A stretch of DNA of 64,000 nt from assembly GCA_900766745.1 (NCBI GenBank), contig CAAFWR010000111.1, positions 36,809 through 100,808 of the forward strand, given 5' to 3'. Below the pieces are notes generated by a model. That model saw only the letters and a program-made list of their open reading frames with translations. It did no database searches and was not told the origin of the DNA. This stretch comes from Methanobacteriaceae archaeon (GTDB lineage Archaea > Methanobacteriota > Methanobacteria > Methanobacteriales > Methanobacteriaceae). This document shows positions 8,424-15,971 of this stretch, one piece after another. Positions within the stretch are counted from its first letter, which is position 1. Each line of letters begins with the position of its first letter. The position numbers and the translations under genes were made by a program.

Positions 8424-8479
8424 AATTTTTTTGATTTTAATTGTTAATAATTGATTTATTTAAGTGAATGAATTAATTT

Positions 8480-8608
8480 TCAAAAAGTATCTAATAAACG
8501 TCTGCGATAGATTTCATCTCTTTCTTCTCGAATATCTATCTGCATTTTAATAATAATGTTTATTAGTTCTTCTTTTGTTTTCTTTTCTAGTTCTTCTTTT
8601 GTCCACAT
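8480..8608 (-). CDS. Small helical protein
   Basis: A 42-residue frame beginning MWTKEELEKKTKEELIN and ending in TGA. The alternating Glu/Lys/Leu pattern predicts a single amphipathic helix. Small phage proteins with this TKEEL-K-T-EEL pattern are common, but the function is unknown. It stands alone, about 55 bases upstream of the 149-residue gene. Confidence 0.55.
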   Translation of the reverse strand: MWTKEELEKKTKEELINIIIKMQIDIREERDEIYRRRLLDTF

Positions 8609-8800
8609 AATAATAAAGAAATAGAAAGTTATACTATCTATTCGTACGCCTTATTTGATAGCTAGCCCTTTTCCTTCTCCTGACCTTAAATAAGGTTGAC
8701 CGTTGTATAGTCCGTAGGTATTAATCACCTTTAGGGGTCTGGCGTTATAACCTTCTGTGTTGATTGGATTCTATCATAACTACTTAATTAGTAATTCTGT
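8609..8800. other. Short gap with paired sequence
   Basis: A gap of 192 bases with no frame of note. It contains the near-palindrome ACCTTA-TT-TAAGGT (around 8682-8697) and GC-richer segments. It may be the leader of the gene at 8480-8608 or a terminator of the gene upstream. Confidence 0.35.
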
Positions 8801-9079
8801 TTACTTGCCAATAGCTGCTAAATATGCAGCTTCTCGACGTTTATTTGCTTCTTTTATTCGAGGAAGTGTTTCACTTAAAAATTTCTTCTTCATTTCCTCT
8901 TTTTCTCTTAGCTTTACATAAAGATGATAATAGTACATTTCTAAATCATTAATTTTAGTTTTACTTGTTCTATGATGTATTCTAAATATTTCAAGAACAG
9001 ATTTTCCACTTAATAATGCTTCATTTAGATATAGTTTGTTATGCATCTTTCTAGCTAAACTTCTTTGTTTTCTGCTCAT
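8801..9079 (-). CDS. Small basic helical protein
   Basis: A 92-residue, Arg/Lys-rich protein. Residues about 20-50 (SGKSVLEIFRIHHRTSKTKI) can be read as a helix-turn-helix, and the C-terminus is a long charged helix. DNA binding is possible but not shown. It lies 20 bases downstream of the 43-residue gene. Confidence 0.6.
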   Translation of the reverse strand: MSRKQRSLARKMHNKLYLNEALLSGKSVLEIFRIHHRTSKTKINDLEMYYYHLYVKLREKEEMKKKFLSETLPRIKEANKRREAAYLAAIGK

Positions 9080-9099
9080 AATTTCACTTATAACAAAAA

Positions 9100-9231
9100 T
9101 TACACTATAGCTCTTTCCCTTTTATACGGTTGCATTTTAGAATGTCTAACTCTCTTTTTAGACTGATATTCAGCTGCTTTTCCTGATTGCTTAGAACCTG
9201 GAAAATGAGATTCTTTATAAGTCTTTCCCAT
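9100..9231 (-). CDS. Very small basic protein
   Basis: A 43-residue frame (MGKTYKESHFPGSKQSGKAA..., with 13 Lys/Arg). The start ATG at 9231 follows the TAA of the upstream gene by two bases, and the frame fills the gap between two genes exactly. Similar short basic peptides occur in many phages, and the function is unknown. Confidence 0.55.
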   Translation of the reverse strand: MGKTYKESHFPGSKQSGKAAEYQSKKRVRHSKMQPYKRERAIV

Positions 9232-9233
9232 GA

Positions 9234-9623
9234 TTATAACACTCTAATTGCTTGTACTAAAAGGTCAAAGATATAAGCGCATCCCTTTTTGTTGAGATAC
9301 TCGATTGTAACTTCTTTTTCATCTAGCATCATTTCAATTTGTGGTCTAGTTAACTTACCATCTTCAATTAATTTCCAAAAATTGGCATTAATTGCAGCGA
9401 TATTCATTAGACCAGCTGCTGTACACACAGTAATAACGTCTTTTAATACAGCCTCAATCATTTGTTTATTTGAAGAGCTAGTTACAAACTTACTTGTTTC
9501 AAGTATTTCTGTATGTACTTCTGATAAACCAAGTTTCTTAGCCATAAGAGCTACTGCTGTTACAATACTTTCCTGATTGATTGATGCAGGAATTCCAATA
9601 ATTACAAAGTTTAAAGATTTCAT
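9234..9623 (-). CDS. Hypothetical protein
   Basis: A 129-residue, mainly helical protein with hydrophobic helices (IAAINANFWKLI, YIFDLLVQAIRVL), probably soluble. No known motif. It is packed 11 bases after the zinc-ribbon gene and two bases before the 43-residue gene, so it shares their operon. Confidence 0.65.
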   Translation of the reverse strand: MKSLNFVIIGIPASINQESIVTAVALMAKKLGLSEVHTEILETSKFVTSSSNKQMIEAVLKDVITVCTAAGLMNIAAINANFWKLIEDGKLTRPQIEMMLDEKEVTIEYLNKKGCAYIFDLLVQAIRVL

Positions 9624-9634
9624 TTGATATGAAT

Positions 9635-9904
9635 TTAAAGTTGTTTATAAATTTCTTGACTGTAGTACTTACCACATCTTTCACAGTAAGTTCTTTTAGT
9701 AATAGGAATGCTTAATTCATTGTTATTAGGCTCATTTTTCCATTTGTGCCCATGAATTAAACATTGTGAACGTAATGCAACTTCTTTTTGCTTTTTAGGA
9801 TTGTCTAATAATTCTAATTCAGCAAGTCGTTTGATGTTACTATGATAGGCTTTTAGCCTTCTGTAACTACTGATTTTTAGTTTGATTTTCTTAAAAATAT
9901 TCAT
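9635..9904 (-). CDS. Small zinc-ribbon protein (DUF1660-like)
   Basis: An 89-residue protein with a basic N-terminal half and a metal-site pattern near the C-terminus: CLIHGHKW, then 20 residues later YCERCGKYY. The Cys/His...Cys-x2-Cys pattern with GHKW and CxRCG is that of the small phage zinc proteins grouped as DUF1660. A structural zinc site is likely; the partner is unknown. It is the first gene of the 8801-9904 cluster. A similar pattern recurs in the gene at 13398-13568. Confidence 0.65.
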   Translation of the reverse strand: MNIFKKIKLKISSYRRLKAYHSNIKRLAELELLDNPKKQKEVALRSQCLIHGHKWKNEPNNNELSIPITKRTYCERCGKYYSQEIYKQL

Positions 9905-10364
9905 TCTTTCATATTTAATAGTTTTAATTATACAATATTTTGAGGACGTCTAGCTGCAACTAGATGGTTTTATCAATCTTAATTATATATTAACACACAT
10001 TTTACTGTACGCTTACAGTAAATAAAGAAGGTATGTAACAGTTTATACAATATATTGCAGTATATTGCAGGCTTGACGATTCACATCGTTGTGTAACTTC
10101 TACACTAATACAGCTTAATTGAAATACTAATTAAAATGACTCTCACTTAGTTTTAACTCATAAGCAGATATAGCTGTCAAACTAATCTTATTGGAGTACA
10201 TGGTTTTAACGTCTGCACTAATACTCGATGGTTGCCTTGTCTAACTACAGCATGAGTTAGATGGACATCTAAGATATAAGCCCCACATGTTTGTCACTGA
10301 TTCTCACAGTAAGGAGGCAGCTGCATCTATTCTCACGAACCAATACAGCTTTATCTGATGATAT
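9905..10364. other. Gene-free stretch with inverted repeats
   Basis: No credible gene in 460 bases. Visible structures are the 9-bp hairpin at 10001-10022 and a tandem TATTGCAG (about 10053-10070). Otherwise only short pairings are visible. It lies between two minus-strand gene clusters and probably carries a terminator for the upstream cluster and a promoter for the downstream one, but no clear promoter was recognised. Confidence 0.45.
10001..10022. promoter_or_regulatory. Inverted repeat with TACTGTA half-site
   Basis: TTTACTGTA-CGCT-TACAGTAAA, a perfect 9-bp inverted repeat with a four-base loop. The half-site TACTGTA is the same as in the 14-bp palindrome of the divergent control region at 15972-15985. 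It could therefore be a second operator for the same dimeric regulator, or simply an RNA hairpin. Confidence 0.45.
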
Positions 10365-10586
10365 TTAAAATCCTATTTTCTTCTTTATAGAATCATCTTT
10401 TTTACAAAACATTATAGTAGCTAAGTATTGTGAATCTGTTGCAAATAAATGAGTATGTGCTTCATCTTCACTATAATTCTCAAGCTTTTCTAATTCTTCA
10501 TTTACTCTAGTCTCATATTGTTTTAGAGATTCATCTTCGTGTTTTAACACTAATTTTCTAATGTACTGCGGCATGAATTGAGTCAC
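10365..10586 (-). CDS. Small acidic hypothetical protein
   Basis: A 73-residue protein, helical, with the acidic stretch EELEKLENYSEDEAH. It overlaps the C-terminus of the lipoprotein gene by 29 bases, or by 17 if the second Met (10574) is the start. No family is recognised. Confidence 0.55.
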   Translation of the reverse strand: MTQFMPQYIRKLVLKHEDESLKQYETRVNEELEKLENYSEDEAHTHLFATDSQYLATIMFCKKDDSIKKKIGF

Positions 10587-10977
10587 TATTAATTTGTGGT
10601 AATGAGGACCTTGGCATACTATCTGGTATATATTCTTTTTGTATATCCATACTCCTCTTTATTAATTTATCATAAAAGTCTTTGTTACTAATATAAATAG
10701 AAACAATTTCGTGATTTGATAAATCAGTACCTTTAGTAACAAGTATTTGAGTTAGTACTTGTTCTGGCATAACCAAGAACACACTATCTACATACTTGTC
10801 TAATCTCATATTTTCACGCCATTGTAGCACTTCTTGTACTGTTGGTGCTACTACTTGTTCAATTGTGTCCGTTTCATGGATTTGTTTTTCTTTAGGACTA
10901 CGAGGTCTTGCACAACTGATAAAAATTGCTAATGCTACTATTGCTGCAATTAGCCAAAATACATACTTAAATTTCAT
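10558..10977 (-). CDS. Predicted lipoprotein
   Basis: A 139-residue protein with a lipoprotein-type signal: MKFKY, a hydrophobic core (VFWLIAAIVALAIFIS), then Cys at residue 22, followed by ARPRSPKEK. Bacteroidales lipoboxes are loose, and IS-C fits. The mature part is soluble and mostly helical. Phage lipoproteins often block superinfection at the envelope, which is a possible role here, by inference only. The frame ends in TAG; reading it as Gln would add 9 residues before TGA. The gene heads the 10365-10977 pair, 16 bases after the 66-residue gene. Confidence 0.65.
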   Translation of the reverse strand: MKFKYVFWLIAAIVALAIFISCARPRSPKEKQIHETDTIEQVVAPTVQEVLQWRENMRLDKYVDSVFLVMPEQVLTQILVTKGTDLSNHEIVSIYISNKDFYDKLIKRSMDIQKEYIPDSMPRSSLPQINSDSIHAAVH

Positions 10978-10993
10978 TTTTGATAAATGTTGT

Positions 10994-11194
10994 TTAATCT
11001 TTTAACATGTTATAAATCTCTTCTACTGATTCTTTTGCTTCGAGAATCATAGTTTCTCCATCATCAAGTTTAGTAAAGATAGCTGATCCTTCTGAATAAT
11101 CTTCTGATGGAAGAACTGAAGAAATAATACTTTTTCTTACAGTGGCTGGCTTTCCTCCTGATTCATTGTCATGTAATAATAAAAATTCACTCAT
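10994..11194 (-). CDS. Small beta-rich protein
   Basis: A 66-residue protein with the flow LLLHDNESGGKPATVR...IIS...GSAIFTKLDDGET...ESVEEIYNML. This resembles the small FlbD-like barrel proteins (MI-L-N-GKP-V...V...TG-...V-ES-EE---I) that are common in phages and bacteria. The role in phages is unknown. Confidence 0.6.
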   Translation of the reverse strand: MSEFLLLHDNESGGKPATVRKSIISSVLPSEDYSEGSAIFTKLDDGETMILEAKESVEEIYNMLKD

Positions 11195-11206
11195 TTTGAT
11201 AATGTT

Positions 11207-11353
11207 TTAAGTTAATACTAAGTATATAAATGCTATTAATATTGCATCTATTACAATTAATACTCTTGTTACTGGATGTGTTTCATACCAGTTTTCAAAT
11301 TTATCCCACCATATATCTGCTAAATCAGCTTGGTTTGATTTCTTTGTATCCAT
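11207..11353 (-). CDS. Small single-pass membrane protein
   Basis: A 48-residue protein with a charged N-terminal half (MDTKKSNQADLADIWWDKF) and a C-terminal membrane helix (VTRVLIVIDAILIAFIYLVLT), so a tail-anchored topology. A longer frame begins at 11392. I chose ATG 11353 because it overlaps the upstream gene by only 29 bases and removes a poor leader. It belongs to a run of three membrane peptides (11207-11709). Confidence 0.55.
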   Translation of the reverse strand: MDTKKSNQADLADIWWDKFENWYETHPVTRVLIVIDAILIAFIYLVLT

Positions 11354-11582
11354 TGTCTTTATCTTTATATCCACTGCCAAGTGTATATACAAAAGATAAT
11401 ACGCAGAATATAAATAGTGCGATTATCACTACTTTAGAGTAATACCAATAATTCCAATAATCGGTATATAACAGTCCGTACACTTCTTCATCAAAAAAAT
11501 ATATTCCTTGATGTTCAATAATCATCACAGCTGCAAATAATGCAGTTATGAGTCCAAATAAAAAATACATTAATTTTTGCAT
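11325..11582 (-). CDS. Two-helix membrane protein
   Basis: An 85-residue protein with membrane segments at about residues 4-22 and 48-67, and a short basic tail. Ends in TGA. The cluster of small membrane proteins at 11207-11709 suggests envelope remodelling or exclusion functions early in infection, by inference. Confidence 0.6.
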   Translation of the reverse strand: MQKLMYFLFGLITALFAAVMIIEHQGIYFFDEEVYGLLYTDYWNYWYYSKVVIIALFIFCVLSFVYTLGSGYKDKDNGYKEIKPS

Positions 11583-11598
11583 AATAACTATTTATTGA

Positions 11599-11709
11599 TT
11601 AAATACTATTTGCTACAAATACTATTGCTATTACTACTGCTAATAATATTAGTAAGTATACCAATAATCTGATCGTAATAACAATGCGCCAGAATCGTTC
11701 ATTTCCCAT
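11599..11709 (-). CDS. Tiny membrane peptide overlapping its neighbour
   Basis: A 36-residue frame (MGNERFWRIVITIRLL, then a hydrophobic helix to the end) that overlaps the 3' end of the upstream gene by 61 bases in another frame, and fills the gap before the next gene. The charged head plus membrane helix matches its neighbours. No start signal decides it, so it is tentative. Confidence 0.35.
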   Translation of the reverse strand: MGNERFWRIVITIRLLVYLLILLAVVIAIVFVANSI

Positions 11710-11978
11710 ATGCTTTTATACTTATCATCAAGTCCTTTCCAAAAATACTGTCCTTCTTTTGTATGTACCCATATAAGTGTACATTCAATCGCTGTATCAG
11801 GAGCTCTTAATTTTGTATAAAATGATTCTAGGTTTATTTTATTATCGTGAGCATATTTACTACTGCCGTCTAAAAAGCTATCTAATACTTTTTCTTTAAT
11901 AAGAAAAGTAAGTAACGAATAAGGCATATTAAATAATATTTGCCTTCTGACTTTTTGTTGTTCTGTTAACTTTTTCAT
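11649..11978 (-). CDS. Hypothetical protein
   Basis: A 109-residue soluble protein with a basic N-terminus (MKKLTEQQKVRRQ) and Trp/Tyr-rich C-terminus. No family is recognised. Its ATG at 11978 overlaps the TGA that ends the extended form of the upstream gene (ATGA), which is evidence that the upstream gene is read through its TAG. Confidence 0.65.
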   Translation of the reverse strand: MKKLTEQQKVRRQILFNMPYSLLTFLIKEKVLDSFLDGSSKYAHDNKINLESFYTKLRAPDTAIECTLIWVHTKEGQYFWKGLDDKYKSIWEMNDSGALLLRSDYWYTY

Positions 11979-12277
11979 TGATTGAATTGTACCTTTTTAT
12001 GAATTTTAAATGTTACTTCAGTATCACTCTTAACTTCAATAGTAAAATGAGGAGATGATTTACTATCTATTCTTCGTTTGATCTACTTAACTACATATTC
12101 AGCAGTTAATACTTCAAATTGTGAATAGCTACGCCATTTTCCACTTCTACCTATGTGTAGTTTTAGATTTCCCCTGTCAATGTTAGTAACAGGATTAACG
12201 CGATTTTGTTTTGAACTAATTACTTTAGTTACTACTATGTCGCCAATTTTAAGATTCTGAAATTGTTCTAATGTCAT
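11975..12277 (-). CDS. Hypothetical protein extended through TAG
   Basis: The frame from ATG 12277 meets TAG at 12083-12085 after 64 residues. Reading it as Gln adds 35 residues of normal-looking sequence (IKRRIDSKSS..., SDTEVTFKIHKKVQF) and ends at TGA 11975-11977, overlapping the next ATG as ATGA. The N-terminal part (IGDIVVTKV, then VNPVTNIDRGNLKLHI) looks like a small beta-barrel. The perfect coupling favours the 100-residue form; the 64-residue form would leave a 104-base gap. This is the best sign that recoding also affects a minus-strand gene. Confidence 0.6.
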
Positions 12278-12743
12278 TTGATAAAGTTTTAAGTTTGTTT
12301 TCTAGTGCTCTACTGATTCCACATAAACCTTTTAATGCACCTTTAACTCTTTTTAGTTCTTCAAGTTCTTCTGTGCGTATAATAGTATACCCAGCCTTAG
12401 TAATTATTTTGACTGTTTCTGAATTTTCAATAACAGTATCTTTTGTTTTACTAAAAGCTGGTGTATAATTAAATTTTTTATTGTTAATTTCGCACTTAAA
12501 CGGTATTTCTGAAAATGCTGTTATAAGACAGTTATACATATCTTTTTCAGTAGAATGTTCTGGAAAATCTAGTTCTAATTCTACCGAATTAAAATATTCT
12601 ACTAACCAAACATATTCTTTAGACAGTATTTCGTATGCATCTTGATGAGGTATACTAAAGAACTTATGTAGTCCTGATACTACTTTATCTACTTGTTCTT
12701 TTTTATTTTCTATGTGAAATAAGATTTTTACTAACTGTTTCAT
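12249..12743 (-). CDS. Hypothetical helical protein
   Basis: A 164-residue protein, with a helical N-terminal domain and a C-terminal coiled coil (residues about 120-160, EELEELKRVKGALKG). No motif is recognised. It is the first gene of the 11207-12743 cluster, and a GC-rich hairpin (12776-12793) stands in its leader. Confidence 0.65.
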   Translation of the reverse strand: MKQLVKILFHIENKKEQVDKVVSGLHKFFSIPHQDAYEILSKEYVWLVEYFNSVELELDFPEHSTEKDMYNCLITAFSEIPFKCEINNKKFNYTPAFSKTKDTVIENSETVKIITKAGYTIIRTEELEELKRVKGALKGLCGISRALENKLKTLSNDIRTISES

Positions 12744-13105
12744 GTTATTTTATTTATTGATTAACTATATAAAGAGGACAGCGAATGCTGTCCCCTACTA
12801 TTTACGCATAGTTACGTTGTCACTCTTTGTTCATCCAGTGACAGATGCTCAGAACTATTTTTCAAATCTAAAATAGTGAAAACTCCTTCATACTGAGTTT
12901 AGATAGTGCTTACAATAATCGTACCACACACTACGATGATACTAATACTACATGTAGTTGGCTCTGCATTTACAGGCTTGCCACTGTCTATGGCTGCATT
13001 ACTATTGTAGTATAAACAACTCTAAGTTAGTCTGGATACATCTTGCTAAGAGTTCGTACTTTCTGATAAAGTGTTTTCTTGTTTTCATAATGTTACTCCT
13101 TACTG
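12744..13105. other. Gene-free leader region
   Basis: No credible gene in 362 bases. It holds the hairpin at 12776-12793 and several short pairings (for example CTACATGTAG near 12949-12958). It is probably the 5' leader or control region of the cluster that begins at 12743. Confidence 0.45.
12776..12793 (-). terminator. GC-rich hairpin followed by CTCTTTAT
   Basis: GGACAGC-GAAT-GCTGTCC, a perfect 7-bp stem with a four-base loop. On the minus strand it is followed by TCTTTATATAG, a weak U-rich tract, so it could end transcripts of the gene at 13106-13405 or attenuate the gene at 12743. Confidence 0.45.
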
Positions 13106-13405
13106 TTAATAAATTGATTCTATACCTCTATATACATATGGGAATTTGTCTTTGTTATGTTTTATATACTTTAAAACATTTAAATAATTATTCGCGTTTA
13201 AGAAACAAAGCTTACACTTAGATATATCTGCACAAGGTTTATAATAAACGCAACTACTTCTATCATCATGTGCTCTTATAGCACATATGCTTGTAAGTTC
13301 AAATTTACTTATTTCTTTATAAGCTTTCCTAGACTTCAATACTACTCCACTTCGTATTATATCATCTATTTTTTCTGGTTTAAGTAATTTAATTAATTTA
13401 GTCAT
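13106..13405 (-). CDS. Cys-containing hypothetical protein
   Basis: A 99-residue protein with five Cys (SICAIRAHD, SSCVYYKPCADISKCKLC), which could bind zinc. The N-terminus is helical. Its ATG overlaps the stop of the zinc-ribbon gene (ATGACTAA). No family is recognised. Confidence 0.6.
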   Translation of the reverse strand: MTKLIKLLKPEKIDDIIRSGVVLKSRKAYKEISKFELTSICAIRAHDDRSSCVYYKPCADISKCKLCFLNANNYLNVLKYIKHNKDKFPYVYRGIESIY

Positions 13406-13568
13406 TTTTGTTGATATAATTTGGATCTGCTAGGTTTATTGATATAGTTTTTCCACATTTTATGCACGTAAGCTTATACATATCTTCATGAGTACATATA
13501 TTACGTCTTTCACTTGTTATAACATAACTATGTTTACAAGTTAATCTTTTAAAAAATCTTATTACCAT
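13398..13568 (-). CDS. Small zinc-ribbon-like protein
   Basis: A 56-residue protein with paired metal-site candidates: TCKHSYV, then TC-IKCGK 24 residues later. The layout resembles the C-terminal part of the gene at 9635-9904 (C-x-H...C-x2-C-G-K), so both may be small zinc proteins of one broad class. It overlaps the next gene by eight bases (ATGACTAA). Confidence 0.55.
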   Translation of the reverse strand: MVIRFFKRLTCKHSYVITSERRNICTHEDMYKLTCIKCGKTISINLADPNYINKND

Positions 13569-13707
13569 CTTTGTTATAGTTTGGATAAAAATCTTTAATA
13601 ATCATATCTATAACTTCCGCAGAAATACAACCGTTGTCATATTTTAGTACTAGACGATGTTTAATGTATTCTGTTTCATCTTTTCTAGTCTCTACATCCG
13701 ACTTCAC
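13549..13707 (-). CDS. Small protein, GTG start assumed
   Basis: A 52-residue frame from GTG 13707 (VKSDVETRKDETEYIKHRL...), ending TAA at 13549 and overlapping the next gene by 20 bases. The frame stays open another 80 bases upstream with plausible sequence but no ATG, so the true start may lie there at an unusual codon, or the 5' end is broken. Protein-like composition and operon position are the only evidence. Confidence 0.4.
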   Translation of the reverse strand: MKSDVETRKDETEYIKHRLVLKYDNGCISAEVIDMIIKDFYPNYNKDGNKIF

Positions 13708-13921
13708 AGACTGTAGTGTATGGTTAAGTAATAATAAAGTAAAGGATAGTATGGCTGTATCCTTATAATATAGAAATAAATGGTTAGCGTTTTACACCTA
13801 AAACTTATATCGCAAGGAGTATATTCGACCTCTCATGCGTAACATATAAGAAACTGGTGTCCTCAACGTCTTGGAAAGTTATTGAGTTTTTTAAAAAGCA
13901 TCTGTTTTTCTAGATTGCTTT

Positions 13922-13971
13922 AAACTCTCAATATAAGAGTTTACTATCTTAATATCTAGAATAAGATAGTA
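13922..13971. other. Two adjoining hairpins
   Basis: AAACTCT/AGAGTTT (7 bp, 13922-13942), directly joined to TACTATCTTA/TAAGATAGTA (10 bp, 13942-13971). They stand just before the stronger hairpin at 13980-14019. Confidence 0.5.
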
Positions 13972-13979
13972 GATTATTT

Positions 13980-14019
13980 AAAAGAATAGTATAATCTTCC
14001 AAAACTATACTATTCTTTT
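13980..14019. terminator. Bidirectional terminator-like hairpin
   Basis: AAAAGAATAGTATA and TATACTATTCTTTT form a perfect 14-bp stem around a 12-base loop. The arms end in A-runs and T-runs, so a U-tract follows the stem on either strand. It could stop minus-strand transcripts coming from 14.6 kb. Confidence 0.5.
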
Positions 14020-14485
14020 GTGTTATCAACACTCACTATTACACACAGTAGCTAATTGTGTTTATTTAGTGACTAGATTCATAGTGGAAATGATTCCTTA
14101 TGAGAATCCTACTTACTAGCTAGATTTTAGCGTTCTATCCCCATCTTAATATGATGAGTATTTTTCGCAATCAGGGGTCTTAACCCTGGCAACTCCAACT
14201 TAAATAAAAGTATTTATCATATAATTTTTAATAATGATACTCAAGTAATCAACAGTATCTTGGAGCATTATTTTACACCATTGGTTTTTCACGTTGGTTG
14301 CTCGTTTTTTTTGATCTTTTAATCAATATATACTTGATCAGTATGTATATATCTATGCTTCTTACTTTCTAAGCGAGTTTGCGATTCTCAGATTTCATAT
14401 TTTCTATTACCACGCATTGGCTAATTAGAAGAGCCTTAATTAAATTAGAATAACATAATTTGCACAGTTTGTTTAGTTAATAAAT

Positions 14486-14519
14486 GACTAACCAGTCTGT
14501 GACTAACTTCTGGTTAGTC
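14486..14519. terminator. Terminator-like hairpin
   Basis: GACTAACCAG and CTGGTTAGTC form a perfect 10-bp stem around a 14-base loop, followed by TTAATTTAATTT on the plus strand. It lies 66 bases past the end of the membrane-protein gene at 14585, a natural place to end that minus-strand transcript. Confidence 0.5.
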
Positions 14520-14584
14520 TTAATTTAATTTACTAGTCTTTACAGCGCTAGCTTTCTGTTTAGTTACTATAAAGATAATCAAAT

Positions 14585-14812
14585 CTAGATAGTATTGTTA
14601 ATCATATTAAGTAGCATTAATATTATTGCCATAAATGTTATATGATTGAGTTTCATTGATACGTTTAACATATATATATAATCATATATATTTGTTATTG
14701 TTGCGAAATCATTTTTAGCAAATGCTATTGCTATAGATAATGTAAATATTAATATAGCACAACATCCTAGTACTATTATGATTTGTGTTATAATATTTAT
14801 AAGCTTTATCAT
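14585..14812 (-). CDS. Two-helix membrane protein
   Basis: A 75-residue protein with membrane segments at about residues 8-32 and 55-72. Its ATG overlaps the TGA of the 34-residue gene (ATGA). It ends in TAG; readthrough would add two residues before TGA, so the difference is trivial. Function is unknown. Confidence 0.6.
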   Translation of the reverse strand: MIKLINIITQIIIVLGCCAILIFTLSIAIAFAKNDFATITNIYDYIYMLNVSMKLNHITFMAIILMLLNMINNTI

Positions 14813-14913
14813 ACTTTATCTAATAGTAATAATATTATCCACAGAATAAATTGACCAAGTACAACAATTAATGTTATAGTTGTCATCAAATTGTTCTTTT
14901 GTCTTTTATCCAT
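14809..14913 (-). CDS. Tiny single-pass membrane protein
   Basis: A 34-residue frame: MDKRQKNNLM, then a membrane helix to residue 31. It is coupled to the next gene by ATGA, which is why such a short frame is called. Confidence 0.55.
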   Translation of the reverse strand: MDKRQKNNLMTTITLIVVLGQFILWIILLLLDKV

Positions 14914-15028
14914 ATATGTTGTTTTTTGATAAAAATAAGTTTAGAAAGTTGCTATAATGGTGACTCAATTGGTTTGAAACGGTAAACCATAGCTCCTACA
15001 GTTAGACTGCAAGAGCTATATATTAGGT

Positions 15029-15718
15029 TTACTCGTCATCTTCTTCGTCGTCAGTTTGTTGATTTTTTTCAGGTTCTGAAACAGGATTACCAACACTTTC
15101 ATTTGCTTCTGGTTTGTTGACACGTTTCTCATACCAATATGAACCGTTAGCAATGTTTGCATTTGCGTTCCTTGTAATTACTTCAATATAAGTTCCTCCG
15201 TTAAGATCATTATCCCATTCGTTTGAGTCCTTATAATCAGTAATTTCGCCCGTTTTTTCATCAACAACCATCTCAAGACGTGAATACCCAACCGCATTAA
15301 GTTGTGTTAATTCCTTTTGCTCGCCATTTGCATCAGCGTAGTAAATTTTACTTACACCTAAAACCTCACTAACCGGCAGGGTTTTGTAAACTAGTGGCAA
15401 TGAAAATTCACAATCAGATAATTTAACAACTTCTCCTTTCTTTGTTGTAAAGGTTTTTGAATCGCTTTCCATACACTTAATAAATCTATCGAGATTTTTC
15501 TTGTATGCTTTCGCCGTCTCATCCTCAGTGGGAAATAAACACTTAACAAGATTAATGTTGCGTATTGCAGCCGCTTGCGGATTCAATACCTTAACACCTC
15601 CAATCGTGATGAATGTAGGTGCATTCTTAGCGCCTTGTGAATAACTAAATGTACACACGTAGAACTCGTCTCCATTTGTGCGAGTTCTCTTTTCCGCAGA
15701 AATCAATTTGCTTAACAT
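15029..15718 (-). CDS. SSB-like protein with acidic tail
   Basis: A 229-residue protein from ATG 15718. This start is chosen because GAAAGGAG stands nine bases upstream (15728-15735), one of very few strong Shine-Dalgarno sites in the window; a 47-residue longer frame starts at 15859 but has no such signal. The N-terminal 100 residues are beta-rich with aromatic strands, as in an OB-fold, and the C-terminus is a disordered Pro/Asn/Glu linker ending QTDDEEDDE, the acidic tail typical of single-strand DNA-binding proteins that recruit replication partners. It is the first gene of the minus-strand block, beside the divergent control region, as expected for an abundant early protein. The family is inferred from layout, not from a motif. 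Confidence 0.5.
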   Translation of the reverse strand: MLSKLISAEKRTRTNGDEFYVCTFSYSQGAKNAPTFITIGGVKVLNPQAAAIRNINLVKCLFPTEDETAKAYKKNLDRFIKCMESDSKTFTTKKGEVVKLSDCEFSLPLVYKTLPVSEVLGVSKIYYADANGEQKELTQLNAVGYSRLEMVVDEKTGEITDYKDSNEWDNDLNGGTYIEVITRNANANIANGSYWYEKRVNKPEANESVGNPVSEPEKNQQTDDEEDDE

Positions 15719-15860
15719 GATTTTTTTCTCCTTTCTTGATTTACTTGTTACTTGTGTGGAATAGCCCAACAGATACAAGCCCGTAGGGGTGTTCCACTCC
15801 GATACAAGGTAGAGGGGTGTGAATTTTTGCTGCTTCCCACACGCAGATTTCTTCACCAAA
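15719..15860 (-). promoter_or_regulatory. GC-richer structured leader
   Basis: The segment upstream of the SSB-like start is visibly richer in G and C than its surroundings and contains complementary ends (GTGTGG near 15840 and CCACAC near 15755) plus CCCCTAC/GTAGGGG words. It could fold into a leader RNA that controls the SSB-like gene. Confidence 0.35.
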
Positions 15861-15971
15861 AAAATTTTTTATATATTTTTATTTTAAATAATGTTAAAAA
15901 ATAGCTATTAAACTTAAATAAATATTCATAATAAATGTTAATAATAATAACCAATATAGTTAAATATACGT

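Larger units (their letters stand above)
13708..14584. other. Gene-free region with many strong hairpins
   Basis: Nearly 0.9 kb with no credible gene on either strand. It contains back-to-back hairpins at 13922-13942, 13942-13971 and 13980-14019, a CAGGG/CCCTG hairpin near 14167-14183, an AT-rich inverted repeat near 14325-14350, and a 10-bp stem at 14486-14519. The density of long stems is far above that of the coding regions and suggests non-coding RNAs or transcription barriers between two minus-strand clusters. Confidence 0.55.

Noticed and set aside
14160-14190. tRNA-like T-arm on the minus strand
   Set aside because: CAGGG/CCCTG stem exists, but the loop TTAAGAC lacks the usual T-loop bases and there is no acceptor or anticodon arm.
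15719-15859. N-terminal extension of the SSB-like protein
   Set aside because: The internal ATG at 15718 has GAAAGGAG nine bases upstream; the extension is unlike the rest and overlies a GC-richer leader.
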